Assembly: GCA_963705955.1 (NCBI GenBank)
Contig: CAVPLH010000003.1
Span: 99,738 to 163,737 of the forward strand
Source of the DNA: WHSW01 sp963705955
GTDB lineage: Bacteria; Actinomycetota; Thermoleophilia; Solirubrobacterales; 70-9
Length of the DNA: 64,000 bases
Direction of reading: 5' to 3'
Shown here one piece after another: positions 43,337 through 52,338 of this stretch; position 1 is the first letter of the stretch, and each line of letters starts with the position of its first letter. The notes beneath the pieces were generated by a model that was not told the DNA's origin, ran no database searches, and saw nothing but the letters and a program-made list of their open reading frames with translations. Made by a program: the position numbers and the translations under genes.

Positions 43337-45757
43337 ATGGAGGTCAGGGATTGGGTCGGCGCTCGGCGGCGACGGGCGGCGATCGCGCTGGTCGGCGCCG
43401 GGCTGGCGCTCGTGGCGTTCGCGGCCCCGGCGGCCGAGGCGAAGGGCGGCGCGAAGGCGAAGATCACCCGCAGCGCCCACGGGATCCCGACGATCGAGTC
43501 CGACACCTACAAGGGCCTCGGCTTCGGCTACGGCTACGCGTTCGCGCAGGACAACATCTGCACGATCGCCGAGGCCTACGTGACCGCGAACGGCGAGCGC
43601 TCGCGCTACTTCGGCGCCGACGCCAAGACCCCGGACGGGTTCACCAACCTGCAGTCCGACCTCTTCTTCCAGCGGATCAAGGACCGCGGCACGGTCGAGG
43701 ACCTGATCGCCCAGAAGCCCCCGAACGGGCCGAAGCGCAACGTCAAGCAGGTGGTCAACGGTTACGTCGCCGGCTATGACCGCTACCTCGAGCAGACCGG
43801 GGTCGACAACCTCCCCGATCCGACCTGCGCCGGCGCCCCCTGGGTGCGCCCGATCACGAAGATGGACGTCTACCGGCGCTTCTACCAGCTGACCGAGTTC
43901 GCGAGCGGCGCCGTCGCGATCGACGGGATCGCCGACGCGCAGCCGCCGCCGCCGGCCCGGGCGCAGGCGGGCGCCGCGGCGGCCCCGCAGCTGCCGAGCG
44001 ACGCCGAGGTGCAGCAGCTCGGCGACTCGCTCGCCGCCAACCGGGGTCTCGGCTCGAACGGCTGGGGGCTCGGCAGCGAGGCGACCGAGAACCGCAGCGG
44101 CATGGTGCTCGCCAACCCGCACTTCCCGTGGCAGGGCTCGGAGCGCTTCTATCAGTCGCACCTGATGATCCCGGGCAAGGTGAACGTCTCCGGGGCGAGT
44201 CTGTTCGGCGTCCCGGTGATCCTGATCGGGCACACCGAGAACGTCGCCTGGACGCACACCGTCTCGACCGCCTTCCGGTTCGCCCCGGTCCAGCTCCAGC
44301 TGGTGCCCGGCGACCCGACCAGCTACCTGGTCGACGGCCAGCCGGTGAAGATGGAGTCCAACGACGTCACCGTGCAGACGCTGCAGCCGGACGGCTCGCT
44401 CGCCCCGGTGACCCGGACCCTCTACACGACCCGCTACGGGCCGGTCTTCAACACGCTCCAGGGCCAGCCGTTCTTCGGCTGGACGCCGAGCACCGCGTTC
44501 GCGATGTACGACGCCAACGCCGACAACATGCGGCTCCTCAACCACTTCTACGAGACCAACAGGGCGCAGTCGACCCGGGAGCTGCTCGCGATCCTGCGCA
44601 AGTACCAGGGCATCCCGTGGGTGAACACGATGGCCGCCGACTCGAAGGGCAGGGCGCTCTACGCCGACATCGGCTCGATCCCGAACGTCCCCAACGAGAA
44701 GGCGGTCGACTGCGCCGGGGCGCTCGGCGCGGTCACCTTCCCGGCGATCGGGTTGCCGACCCTCGACGGCTCGCGCTCCGAGTGCGCGCCGGGCACCGAC
44801 CCCGATTCGGCGGCCCCGGGGATCCTCGGCGCCTCGCAGGAGCCGTTCATGTTCCGTCGCGACTACGTCGCGAACTCGAACGACAGCTACTGGCTCTCCA
44901 ACCCCGAGCAGCCGCTCGAGGGCTTCGCGCGGATCATCGGCGACGAGCGCACCCCGCGCTCGCTGCGCACCCGGCTCGGGCTGGTGATGCTCGAGCAGCG
45001 GCTCAGCGGCACCGACGGCTACGCCGGCGACAGGTTCAACCTCAACAAGCTGCGGCGGATCGAGTTCAACGACCGCCTCTACGGCGCCGAGCTGCTGCGC
45101 GCGCAGCTGGCGGAGTTCTGCCACGCGAACCCGATCCTGACCGGCTCCGGCGGTCCGGTCGACGTCAGCGAGGCCTGCCCGGCGCTCGACGGCTTCGACG
45201 AGAAGCAGAACCTCGACAGCACCGGCGCGATCCTCTTCCGCCGCTTCATGTCGCGGCTCGGGAGCATCCCGTTCACGAGCCCGTTCGACGTCGCCGACCC
45301 GGTCCACACCCCGTTCGGGCTCGACACCTCCGACCCGGAGGTGGGCGCGGCGCTCGCCGGCGCGGTCACCGACCTGCGCGACGCCGGGATCCCGCTCGAC
45401 GCGGCGCTCGGCGACTATCAGTTCGAGATCCGCGGCAGCGAGCGGATCCCGATCCACGGCGGCCCCGACGGCCAGGGCGCCTTCAACGTGATCAGCAACC
45501 GGTGGACGCCGCCGGTCGGCTATCCGGACGTCACCGACGGCTCGAGCTTCATCATGCTGACCAGCTTCGGCAAGAACGGCAAGGGCTGTCCGCGCGACCG
45601 CTCGATCGTCACCTACTCGGAGTCGGCGAACCCGAACTCGAAGTTCTCCGCAGACCAGACCCGGATGTACTCGCAGAAGAAGTGGAACGACCCGCCGTTC
45701 TGCGAGGGCCAGGTGCAGCGTGCGGCGAAGAGCGTCAAGGTGATCCGCGGCGGCTAA
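43337..45757 (+). CDS. Secreted penicillin/acyl-homoserine-lactone acylase (Ntn hydrolase)
   Basis: Cleaves amide-linked acyl chains. The 806-aa precursor (ATG 43337; AGGAGGAGG upstream) has a signal peptide (IALVGAGLALVAFAAPAAEA, ~16-35), an alpha chain, a low-complexity Pro/Ala linker (~202-220) and the autoproteolytic site with nucleophile Ser240 (RGLGSNGWGLGSEATENRSG). The beta chain keeps NPHFPWQGSERFYQSHL and IGHTENVAWTHTVS. Architecture is closest to PvdQ/QuiP-like acylases; substrate could be AHLs, lipopeptides or beta-lactams. Confidence 0.88.
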   Translation: MEVRDWVGARRRRAAIALVGAGLALVAFAAPAAEAKGGAKAKITRSAHGIPTIESDTYKGLGFGYGYAFAQDNICTIAEAYVTANGERSRYFGADAKTPDGFTNLQSDLFFQRIKDRGTVEDLIAQKPPNGPKRNVKQVVNGYVAGYDRYLEQTGVDNLPDPTCAGAPWVRPITKMDVYRRFYQLTEFASGAVAIDGIADAQPPPPARAQAGAAAAPQLPSDAEVQQLGDSLAANRGLGSNGWGLGSEATENRSGMVLANPHFPWQGSERFYQSHLMIPGKVNVSGASLFGVPVILIGHTENVAWTHTVSTAFRFAPVQLQLVPGDPTSYLVDGQPVKMESNDVTVQTLQPDGSLAPVTRTLYTTRYGPVFNTLQGQPFFGWTPSTAFAMYDANADNMRLLNHFYETNRAQSTRELLAILRKYQGIPWVNTMAADSKGRALYADIGSIPNVPNEKAVDCAGALGAVTFPAIGLPTLDGSRSECAPGTDPDSAAPGILGASQEPFMFRRDYVANSNDSYWLSNPEQPLEGFARIIGDERTPRSLRTRLGLVMLEQRLSGTDGYAGDRFNLNKLRRIEFNDRLYGAELLRAQLAEFCHANPILTGSGGPVDVSEACPALDGFDEKQNLDSTGAILFRRFMSRLGSIPFTSPFDVADPVHTPFGLDTSDPEVGAALAGAVTDLRDAGIPLDAALGDYQFEIRGSERIPIHGGPDGQGAFNVISNRWTPPVGYPDVTDGSSFIMLTSFGKNGKGCPRDRSIVTYSESANPNSKFSADQTRMYSQKKWNDPPFCEGQVQRAAKSVKVIRGG

Positions 45758-46874
45758 CGACGCGATCGTCGTCGGCGCCGGGATCGGCGGCCTCGCCGCG
45801 GCGATCGCGCTGCGCGACGCGGGCTGGAGGGTCGAGGTGCTCGAGCGCGCCGACCGCGTGCCGGTGCAGGGCGCCGGGCTCTCGGTGTGGCCGAACGGGG
45901 TCCGGGCGCTGCGCGCGCTCGGGCTCGACGCGCTGGTCGACGCCGCGCCGCGGATCTCCGGCGCGATCCGCCGCGCGAACGGCCGGCCGCTCGCGATCCA
46001 CGACTACGCCGACCTCGAGTGCCGTTACGGCGAGCCGCTGATCGCCCTCGCCCGCGGCGACCTGCTCGGCGCCGAGCTCGAGCGGCTCGGCGAGGCGCAG
46101 GTCCGTTTCGGCGCCGAGGTCGAGGCGATCGACGAGCGCGAGCTGGTGCTCGCCGACGGCTCGCGGCGGACCGCGGAGCTGATCGTCGGCGCCGACGGCC
46201 TTTATTCGACCGTCCGCGCCGAGCTGCTCGGCGACGGCGAACCGCGCGCCTCCGGGTTGGTCGCGTTTCGCGGCCTCGCCGACTGGGACGCCGAGCTGCC
46301 GGCCGGCGAGTGGTGGGGCCCCGGCGTCGTCGCCGGGCTGGTGCCGCTCGGGGGCGGGCGCGTCTACTGGTACGTCTCCTTCCGCGGCGACTCCGAGGCG
46401 GAGTTCGGCGACCGCCTCGACTGGTTCTCCGCGCCGCTGCCGGAGATCGTCGGATCGACGCCGCCCGAGGAGGTCCTCCGCCACGAGCTCTTCGACCGCG
46501 AGCCGGCGAAGCGGGTCGCCGGCGAGGGGACGGCTCTGGTCGGCGACGCGGCGCACCCGATGTTGCCGTTCCTCGGCCAGGGCGCCTGCTCGGCGCTCGA
46601 GGACGCGGTCGCGCTCGGCAGCGCCGCCGCCCTGCCGGGCCTCGACTCGGCGCTCGAGATCTACTCCGAGCAGCGCGCCGCCGCCGGCAACCTGCTGATC
46701 CGCGGCTCGCGCCAGGCCGCCCGCGCGGCGCTGATCGGCCCCGGGCCGCTGCGCGCGTTCCGCAACGGCGTCGTCAGCACGCTGCCGTCGACGATGCATC
46801 TGCGTCGGCTGGAGCCGATCCTCGCCGAGCAGGCGGAGTCGGAGGAAGCGGAGTCGGAGGAGGCGGCGGGATGA
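45756..46874 (+). CDS. FAD-dependent monooxygenase (PHBH fold); start unclear
   Basis: Para-hydroxybenzoate-hydroxylase-like flavoprotein. The FAD Rossmann motif AIVVGAGIGGLAAAIALRD begins right at the 5' edge, so real coding reaches at least 45756, but there is an in-frame TGA at 45741 and no ATG/GTG/TTG between it and the motif. Later motifs are fine: the GADGLYSTVRAELLG loop, and VGDAAHPMLPFLGQGACSAL. Either a base error hides the start or a rare start codon is used. An ATG/GTG start further in would delete the FAD site. Downstream, it overlaps ridA-like by 4 bp. Confidence 0.85.
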   Translation, partial: NDAIVVGAGIGGLAAAIALRDAGWRVEVLERADRVPVQGAGLSVWPNGVRALRALGLDALVDAAPRISGAIRRANGRPLAIHDYADLECRYGEPLIALARGDLLGAELERLGEAQVRFGAEVEAIDERELVLADGSRRTAELIVGADGLYSTVRAELLGDGEPRASGLVAFRGLADWDAELPAGEWWGPGVVAGLVPLGGGRVYWYVSFRGDSEAEFGDRLDWFSAPLPEIVGSTPPEEVLRHELFDREPAKRVAGEGTALVGDAAHPMLPFLGQGACSALEDAVALGSAAALPGLDSALEIYSEQRAAAGNLLIRGSRQAARAALIGPGPLRAFRNGVVSTLPSTMHLRRLEPILAEQAESEEAESEEAAG

Positions 46875-47260
46875 GCTTCGAGCGGGTTCCGGCGCCGTCG
46901 GCGTTCGCGCCCTCGATCGGCTTCTCCGGAGCGGTCCGCGCCGGCGACCACGTGTTCCTCGCCGGCGCCACCGCGGTGACCGAGGACGGTGCCCTGGTCG
47001 GGGGCGACAGCGCCTACGAGCAGGCGGCCGAGGCGATCCGCAAGCTCGGCGCGGCGCTCGAGGCGGCCGGCGGGAGACTCGAGCAGATCGTCTCGACGCG
47101 GATCTACCTCACCGACGCCGAGCTCTGGAGCGAGGTCGGGCGCGCGCACGGAGACGCGTTCGGCGACTTCCCGCCCGCCGCGACGATGATCGTCGTCGCG
47201 GCGCTGCTCGACCCGCGGATGCTGGTCGAGATCGAGGCGATCGCCTACCTCGGCGACTGA
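46871..47260 (+). CDS. RidA/YjgF-family protein
   Basis: Trimeric enamine/imine deaminase family, which removes reactive intermediates. The 129-aa protein (ATG 46871, overlapping the monooxygenase stop) has VRAGDHVFLAGATAV near the N-terminus, AIRKLGAALEAAGGRLEQIV, the conserved Arg in STRIYLTDAELW and the ending DPRMLVEIEAIAYLG, in which the usual catalytic Glu is present. It likely helps process the monooxygenase's products. Confidence 0.92.
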   Translation: MSFERVPAPSAFAPSIGFSGAVRAGDHVFLAGATAVTEDGALVGGDSAYEQAAEAIRKLGAALEAAGGRLEQIVSTRIYLTDAELWSEVGRAHGDAFGDFPPAATMIVVAALLDPRMLVEIEAIAYLGD

Positions 47261-47289
47261 GGCGCCGCCCGGCGGGTAGCCGGTGGGTG

Positions 47290-47604
47290 ATGAAGCGACT
47301 CCGGTATCTGAACCCGTTCCTGATCCGATCCGCCGTTCGCGACGTCCGCCGCGTGTTCCGCGGCGGGCTTCCGAAGCAGGTGCGGCTGGTCAGCCTCGGC
47401 TATCCCGACGGATGGATCATCCCGAGCTCGACCGTGACGATCGAGGTCGTCGCCCGCGACGGCCGCCGCGAGCGCTTCCAGCCCGCGCTGCCGGTGCCGT
47501 TCCCCTACGCGTGGGCGTACCGGATCGCGCGCCGGCTGGGGGTTCCGCTCGTGCGCTCGATCGAGCCCGACGACGTCGGCTTCGCCGTCTCGCTGCGCGG
47601 CTGA
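47290..47604 (+). CDS. Hypothetical protein with beta-rich domain
   Basis: The 104-aa product (ATG 47290) is basic at its N-terminus (LIRSAVRDVRRVFRGGLPKQ), then alternates beta strands (VRLVSLGYPDGWIIPSSTVT) with a proline-rich stretch (ALPVPFPYAWAYRIARRLG). Strong third-position GC supports coding. No family recognised. Followed by a 130-bp gap with no gene before the CsbD-like gene. Confidence 0.7.
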   Translation: MKRLRYLNPFLIRSAVRDVRRVFRGGLPKQVRLVSLGYPDGWIIPSSTVTIEVVARDGRRERFQPALPVPFPYAWAYRIARRLGVPLVRSIEPDDVGFAVSLRG

Positions 47605-47736
47605 CGAAAGCGCGCTCTTTGCGGCCGGATCTTGCGCCGTTTGCAGCATCTTTACCTCCCCCCGAGAAAGCAGGCGTATGTAGTTGGGGATCGGGTAACC
47701 GCAACGTTCGGACTGAAAGCGACATCGAGGCGATTC

Positions 47737-47998
47737 ATGACCGAGACCAGAGAAATGACGAGAGGCGCGCTGATCGGCAAGGTCGCCGGCTCGGCGAAGG
47801 AGTTCGCCGGCGAGCTGACCGGCAACGACGAGCTCGCCCGCGCGGGCCGCATCCAGCAGGCCCGCAGCGAGGGCCGCCTGCCCGAAGACCGTTTCGTGGC
47901 CGAGGTCGACGGCGTGATGCTCGAGAACGACGTCGCCGAGGCGGACGGCCGAGCCGGCCGACGAGCACGACCGCGCCGAGCTCCGGAGGGCGGCATGA
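47737..47998 (+). CDS. CsbD-like small stress protein (frame change near 47949)
   Basis: The 86-aa product (one extra base removed) has the CsbD-type repeat pattern: GALIGKVAGSAKEFAGELTG followed by GRIQQARSEGRLPE, all helical and charged. The natural end, read in the +1 frame as DEPADEHDRAELRRAA, gives a TGA that overlaps the next ATG (ATGA), which supports the correction; the inserted base is a C in GGACGGCCGAG. CsbD proteins are general-stress genes. Upstream sequence reads AT-richer, with GGGTAA at 47693, but no promoter is certain. Confidence 0.65.
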
Positions 47999-48639
47999 CC
48001 GCGCTGCAGACGATCCCCAAGGCGGCGGTCGAGGGCGCGATCAAGATCGCCCGGCTGCCGGCCGACGCGCTCGTCGGCGTCGCCCCCGAGACGCGGATCA
48101 CGTCGGCGATCGGGACGGCCGTCGACCGAGCCGACGCGAGGGTTCGAAGCGCGGCGGGCAACGCCCTGCGCGACACCGAGCTGCAGCGCGAGGCCGGCCT
48201 GCTGCGCAGCGCCGTGGACGAGCGCCGGCGGACCCGCGAGCCGCGCACGGAGTCCCGCGAGCGCGCCCGGCGTGCGAGCGCCCAGGACATCGAGGCCCGC
48301 GAGCTGGCCGAGAAGCAGCGCCGCACCGCGGACCTGAACGCGGCGAAGAAGCGAGCCGCGGCGCGCAGGCGCCGCGAGCACGCGCAGGCCGAGGCGCAGA
48401 AGGCCGAGGCCACCGAGGCCGAGCCGGTCGGGCCGAGGGCGAGCGCCATCGAGGCCGAGCCGGTCAGTCCGAGGGCGGAGGCCCCCGATCCCGAGCCGCT
48501 CAAGGAGGCTGCCGAGCGCGCCCAGGTGGAGCGCAGGACCGAGGACGCGAAGCTCGAGCGCGGGCGCGGCTGCGCCCGGTTGCCCGCGGGACCCGAACCG
48601 CAACCGCGCCCGGGCCACCGGCCGCGGGCGTCGGCCTAG
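47995..48639 (+). CDS. Charged coiled-coil protein
   Basis: The 214-aa product (ATG 47995) starts with a mildly hydrophobic helix (IPKAAVEGAIKIARLPADAL), then long Arg/Glu/Ala/Lys helices (EKQRRTADLNAAKKRAAARR) and two imperfect copies of an EAEPVxPRA motif (~140-165). Probably cytoplasmic and helical. The last ~30 residues turn Pro/Gly-rich and may reflect another frame change. It is coupled to the CsbD-like gene, so a stress role is suggested. Confidence 0.55.
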   Translation: MTALQTIPKAAVEGAIKIARLPADALVGVAPETRITSAIGTAVDRADARVRSAAGNALRDTELQREAGLLRSAVDERRRTREPRTESRERARRASAQDIEARELAEKQRRTADLNAAKKRAAARRRREHAQAEAQKAEATEAEPVGPRASAIEAEPVSPRAEAPDPEPLKEAAERAQVERRTEDAKLERGRGCARLPAGPEPQPRPGHRPRASA

Positions 48640-48908
48640 GGCGTTTCGCCGTCGCCCGGCGGCCGCTCGAGCTCGGCGACCAGGTCGTCGAGGCGCAGCT
48701 CCTTGAGCTGGCCCGAGACGGCGTCGAGCTCGGCCTTGCAGAACTCGATCAGGCCCTTCGCCTCGACGCAGAGCTCGAGCGTCTCGCGCAGCTGCGCCTC
48801 GCCGGAGTCGAGCCTGGCGATGATCTGCTCGAGCCGCGCGACCGCGGTCTCGTAGTCCTCGGGTTTGCTACTCGCCTCGATCGCGTTCCACCTTCGCGTC
48901 GACAGCAT
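48636..48908 (-). CDS. xseB: Exodeoxyribonuclease VII small subunit
   Basis: The 90-aa protein shows the family helices YETAVARLEQIIARLDSGE and the conserved LRETLELCVEAKGLIEFCKA. Its 5' end overlaps the 3' end of xseA by 41 bp, so a shorter start inside (about residue 15) is possible. Its 3' end overlaps the convergent plus-strand gene by 4 bp. Works with XseA on single-stranded DNA in repair and recombination. Confidence 0.9.
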   Translation of the reverse strand: MLSTRRWNAIEASSKPEDYETAVARLEQIIARLDSGEAQLRETLELCVEAKGLIEFCKAELDAVSGQLKELRLDDLVAELERPPGDGETP

Positions 48909-50275
48909 CGTCGGCGAACCGGATGACGACCCGCTCGCGCTCGCGCGCGGTCGCCGCGCTGGCGATCGTCTCGCCGTCGGAGTCGGTGACCCGCGCGTAG
49001 CCGCGCTCGAGCGTGCGCTGCGGGTCGTGGGCGTCGAGCGAGCGGGCGATCGCGTCGATCCTCTGGTTGCCGGCGGCGACCCGCGCGTTCGTTCGCGACC
49101 GGATCGCCCGCGCCTCGCGGGTCAGCTGGCCGCGCGCCGCGGCGTCCGCCGCCGAGTAGGCGTCGGCCTTCCGCTTCACGACCAGGGCGTGGGTCGCCGC
49201 GAGCTCGAGCCGCTCCCCGGCGCCGCGGGTCGCCGAGGCGCGGACCTCGCGCAGCATCTGGTGCAGGCGGCGGCGCTCCTCGCGCAGCGAGCGGGTCGGC
49301 GCCGCCGAGCACTCGGCGAGCCGCATGGCCCGGCGGGTGACCGCCGCGGCGCCGGCGCGGGCCCCGATCGAGGCGAGCGAGCGGAGCTCGGTGCGCGCGG
49401 TGTCGACGTCGCGCCGGATCAGCGCCTCGGCGGCGTGGGTCGGGGTCGAGCACGAGACCGCGGCGACGTCGTCGATCAGCGTCCGGTCGGACTCGTGGCC
49501 GACCGCGCTGACGACCGGCAGCCGCAGCAGCGCGACCGTCCGGCACAGCGTCTCGTCGCAGAACGCCCACAGGTCGGTGAGGCTGCCGCCGCCGCGACAG
49601 ACGACCGCGACCTCGACCGACTCGACCGCGGCGAGCTCGCTCAGCGCGCGGCCGATCGCGCCCGCGGCGCGACGGTCCTGGACCGGCGCGTCGGCCCAGA
49701 CGATCGTCCCGCGCCAGCCGCGGCGCTCGAGCCCGGCGAGCAGGTCGGCACAGGCGGCGCTGCCGCGCGCGGTGACGACGCCGATCGTCCTCGGGATCGC
49801 GGGCCGGCGCAGCTCCTTCTGCGGCCGGAGCAGCCCCTCGGCGTCGAGCTTGCGGCGGGTGCGGTCGAGCTGCGCGAGCAGGTCGCCCTCGCCGGCGGGG
49901 CGGAGGTAGGTGGCGCGGAAGGAGAAGCTCGGCGAGGCGGTCTTGCTGCCCGGGTAGTAGTCGGGCCCGCCGGCGACGATCACCTCGGCGCCGTCGCGAA
50001 GCGCGCCCTCGGCGAGCTGCAGCCGGTCGAGGTCGGAGTTCCAGATCGAGCACCGCGCGGCGCCCTCGGCGTCGCGGAGCTCGAAGTAGGTGCTGGCGCG
50101 GGCGCGCTTGTGGTTGAAGACCTCGCCGATCAGCAGCACCCGCGGGCGCTCGCGGAGGAAGTCGCGAAACCCGGCGGCCCAGGTGCCGACCGTGAACGGC
50201 CCCGGGAGGTCGGGGTCGTCGGCCGCCGCCGGGATCGAGCGGGAGCTGCGGGGATCTGTTCGCGTCGAGGGCCAT
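48868..50275 (-). CDS. xseA: Exodeoxyribonuclease VII large subunit (probable frame change near 50235)
   Basis: ~468 aa if started at the ATG at 50275. OB-fold start (ERPRVLLIGEVFNHKRARAS, TYFELRDAEG), catalytic region IGVVTARGSAACADLLAGLE, VEVAVVCRGGGSLTDLWAFCDE, LPVVSAVGHESDRTLIDDVA, and the C-terminal coiled coil. The conserved N-terminal stretch PGPFTVGTWAAGFRDFL is in the main frame, but the ATG lies one frame away; a +1 error near 50235 reconciles them. A shorter GTG/ATG start around 50139 would lose part of the OB fold. Confidence 0.92.
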
Positions 50276-50382
50276 CTGCCTACGTCATCTGCCTACCAGG
50301 AGGGTCACATATTTGCGCCGTCGTCTGACGTGCCGATGTAGGGTCGAACCACAAGGGATTACCAACCACCACTGGGAGTGCC

Positions 50383-51045
50383 ATGAAGAGAGATACCGAA
50401 GGGGGAGTCGCAGGGCGGATCCGCAACCGCGGACTGCTCGCCGCGCTGCTCGCGATCGCCGCGGTCGCGGCGTTGCCGGCGTCGGCGTCGGCCGGCAGCC
50501 AGACGCCATGTCCGGGCGGCTTCACCGTCCTTCACAACGACCACATCGGCAAGCTGCAGCTGCCCGCGGGGCGCTACCAGCTCGCGGTCGAGACGCCGGC
50601 GCGGCTCACGTGCGCGAGGACGTCGCAGCTGTTCGCGCGCTTTCTCCAGAGCCCGAGCGGGAACCTGCCGCCACCGTGGCGGCTGAACGTCCGGAAGGCG
50701 CGGTTCGTCAGTGGCAGCGGCGTCACCCGGGTCGCCTTCCACGTCTCCAAGCTCCGTTCCGGCGGTGTCGGCGGCGGCGGTGGCGGCGGCGGAGGCGCGG
50801 GCAACCAGACCTGCCCGTCGTTCAGGGTGCTCCACGACGACCGGATCGGGTCGTTGCGGATCCCGGCCGGCAACTACATCATCACCGTGAAGCGGATGAG
50901 CTGCCCGGCCGCCTCGGCGCAGTTCGCCAATTTCCTGCAGAAGCCCAGCGGGCGGCTCGGCGGCGGCTGGCAGCTGAAGCCGCGCAAGGCGAAGTTCCGC
51001 AACCCGGGCCTCAATCAGGCGTTCCGGATCAAGCGCGCGTCTTAG
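50383..51045 (+). CDS. Secreted protein with two tandem copies of an unnamed ~75-residue domain
   Basis: The 220-aa protein has a signal peptide (GLLAALLAIAAVAALPASAS, ~18-37), a first domain (~43-115) and a second (~141-213) joined by a poly-Gly linker (~128-139). The repeats align: FTVLHNDHIGKLQLPAGRYQ with FRVLHDDRIGSLRIPAGNYI, and FLQSPSGNL.PPWRLNVRKARF with FLQKPSGRLGGGWQLKPRKAKF. One Cys starts each domain and another lies ~30 residues in, suggesting one disulfide per repeat. Unknown function. It is divergent from xseA. Confidence 0.8.
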   Translation: MKRDTEGGVAGRIRNRGLLAALLAIAAVAALPASASAGSQTPCPGGFTVLHNDHIGKLQLPAGRYQLAVETPARLTCARTSQLFARFLQSPSGNLPPPWRLNVRKARFVSGSGVTRVAFHVSKLRSGGVGGGGGGGGGAGNQTCPSFRVLHDDRIGSLRIPAGNYIITVKRMSCPAASAQFANFLQKPSGRLGGGWQLKPRKAKFRNPGLNQAFRIKRAS

Positions 51046-51086
51046 GGAGAGGTACGTGGGTCGGCGCGGGCCTCGCGGCCCGCGTC

Positions 51087-51176
51087 GCCCGCGTGCCCGG
51101 ATCGGCTACTCGCCTCGCCCGCGTGCCCGCGTCAACTACTCGCGTTGCCCGCGTGCCCGGGCGGGCTACTCGGAGC
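51087..51176. repeat. Tandem repeat, 30-bp unit, three copies
   Basis: Copies begin at 51087, 51117 and 51147; each starts GCCCGCGTGCCCG and contains CTACTCG near position 23 of the unit. The last copy includes the stop codon of the minus-strand gene at 51166. As at 17964, the array fills the convergent gap between two genes. No T-run, so not a canonical terminator. Confidence 0.85.
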
Positions 51177-51576
51177 GCTCGAGCACGACGACCGGGATCT
51201 CGCGCTCGGTGCGGCGCTGGTAGTCGTCGTAGGCGGGCCAGTGGCCGGCCATCGTCCGCCACAGCTCCGGCTTCTCCTCGGGCGTCGCGGTGCGGGCCCG
51301 GGCGTGGAAGCGGTCGCCCTTGACCTGCACCTCGACCTCGGGGTCGGCCTCGAGGTTCCGGTACCAGGCCGGCGCCGTGGCGGACCCGCCCTTCGAGGCG
51401 ACGACCATCACGTCGTCGCCGGGGGTACGCCCGTAGATCAGCGGCGTCGTCCGCTGCTCGCCCGATTTGCGGCCGGTCGTCGTCAGCAGCAGCGTCTGGG
51501 TGCCCTGCCAGTCATGGCCCTCGGCACCGTCGGTGGCCCGGTAGCGGTCGACGTGTTCCTTGCCGTACAGCGGCAC
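51166..51576 (-). CDS. Deazaflavin (F420)-dependent nitroreductase-family protein (DUF385, Ddn-like)
   Basis: The 136-aa protein has the split beta-barrel signatures TQTLLLTTTGRKSGEQRTTP (~27-46), DDVMVVASKGGS and APAWYRNLEADPEVEVQVKG (~72-91), typical of Ddn-type F420H2-dependent quinone reductases in actinobacteria. It implies that the organism makes F420. Cofactor choice is inferred from the family; some split-barrel relatives use FMN. Confidence 0.88.
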   Translation of the reverse strand: MPLYGKEHVDRYRATDGAEGHDWQGTQTLLLTTTGRKSGEQRTTPLIYGRTPGDDVMVVASKGGSATAPAWYRNLEADPEVEVQVKGDRFHARARTATPEEKPELWRTMAGHWPAYDDYQRRTEREIPVVVLERSE

Positions 51577-51628
51577 TTCCGTGATGGTAGGACAGCGCCG
51601 GCGCGGGCCCTCGAGGCCGCCGTGGCGC

Positions 51629-52054
51629 TCAGCCGAGGAACTCGAGCTTCAGCCCGCCGAAGCGGTGGAAGTCGGCGTCGAAGGTGGCGAGCGTCGCTCC
51701 GTGCCCGATCGCGATCGCCGCCAGATGAGCGTCGGCGGTGAGGTTGCCGGCCGCCCCCGACGACGAGATCAGCTCGCGCAGGATCGCGGGGTGGCGTTCG
51801 GCCGGGTCGATGATCGTGCTGATCGGCTGCTCGAGCCAACCGTCGATGAGATCGAGCGCGACCCCGGGCTCGAGCGCCGGCTCGAAGACGGCCGGGTTGG
51901 TGGTCAGGCGCAGGACCGCGAGCAGCACCGGCCACGTGAACGCGACCGCGTCGGCCCCCGACAGCTCTTGCTCGAGCCACTCCCGCGCCCGGTCGTGGTG
52001 GCGCGAGCCGGGATCGATCGCGTAGAGGAGCAGGTTCGCGTCGGGTGTCTTCAC
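51629..52054 (-). CDS. VapC-type PIN-domain ribonuclease toxin
   Basis: The 141-aa protein has four acidic PIN residues: Asp5 (TPDANLLLYAID), a Glu in the middle, Asp in TADAHLAAIA and Asp in TFDADFHRF. It lies directly downstream of the antitoxin gene, with a 4-bp overlap (52051-52054). As a TA toxin it would cleave a tRNA or rRNA; target unknown. Confidence 0.93.
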   Translation of the reverse strand: MKTPDANLLLYAIDPGSRHHDRAREWLEQELSGADAVAFTWPVLLAVLRLTTNPAVFEPALEPGVALDLIDGWLEQPISTIIDPAERHPAILRELISSSGAAGNLTADAHLAAIAIGHGATLATFDADFHRFGGLKLEFLG

Positions 52055-52311
52055 CGACCGAGGGTGAGCTTGCGGACCAGCTCTCGGTCCTCGAGTTCGC
52101 CCGCGAGCTGGAGCGCCTTGTCGAGCTCGACGCCGGGGCGGGCGCGAAGCTCGAGCTCGGGGACGCGGTACCGCGAGCGCCGGCGCGGCCCGCCCTGGAG
52201 CCCGATCCGCAGCGCATCGTTGACGACCCGCTTGAACGGCAGCCCCCGCTCACGGGCCCGCTCGCGCAGCCGCTTCGCGACGTCGTCGTCGAGGGTGAGC
52301 GTCGTCCGCAT
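52051..52311 (-). CDS. VapB-type ribbon-helix-helix antitoxin
   Basis: The 86-aa protein starts best at the ATG at 52311 (MRTTLTLDDDVAKRLRERAR); upstream ATGs at 52320 and 52323 would add 3-4 residues. The RHH motif spans ~1-42, followed by a C-terminal toxin-binding tail (VELDKALQLAGELEDRELV). It overlaps vapC by 4 bp. Upstream palindromes at 52320-52352 are the expected autoregulatory operator. Confidence 0.9.
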   Translation of the reverse strand: MRTTLTLDDDVAKRLRERARERGLPFKRVVNDALRIGLQGGPRRRSRYRVPELELRARPGVELDKALQLAGELEDRELVRKLTLGR

Positions 52312-52338
52312 GTGAGGCATCATAACATCATTATCACC

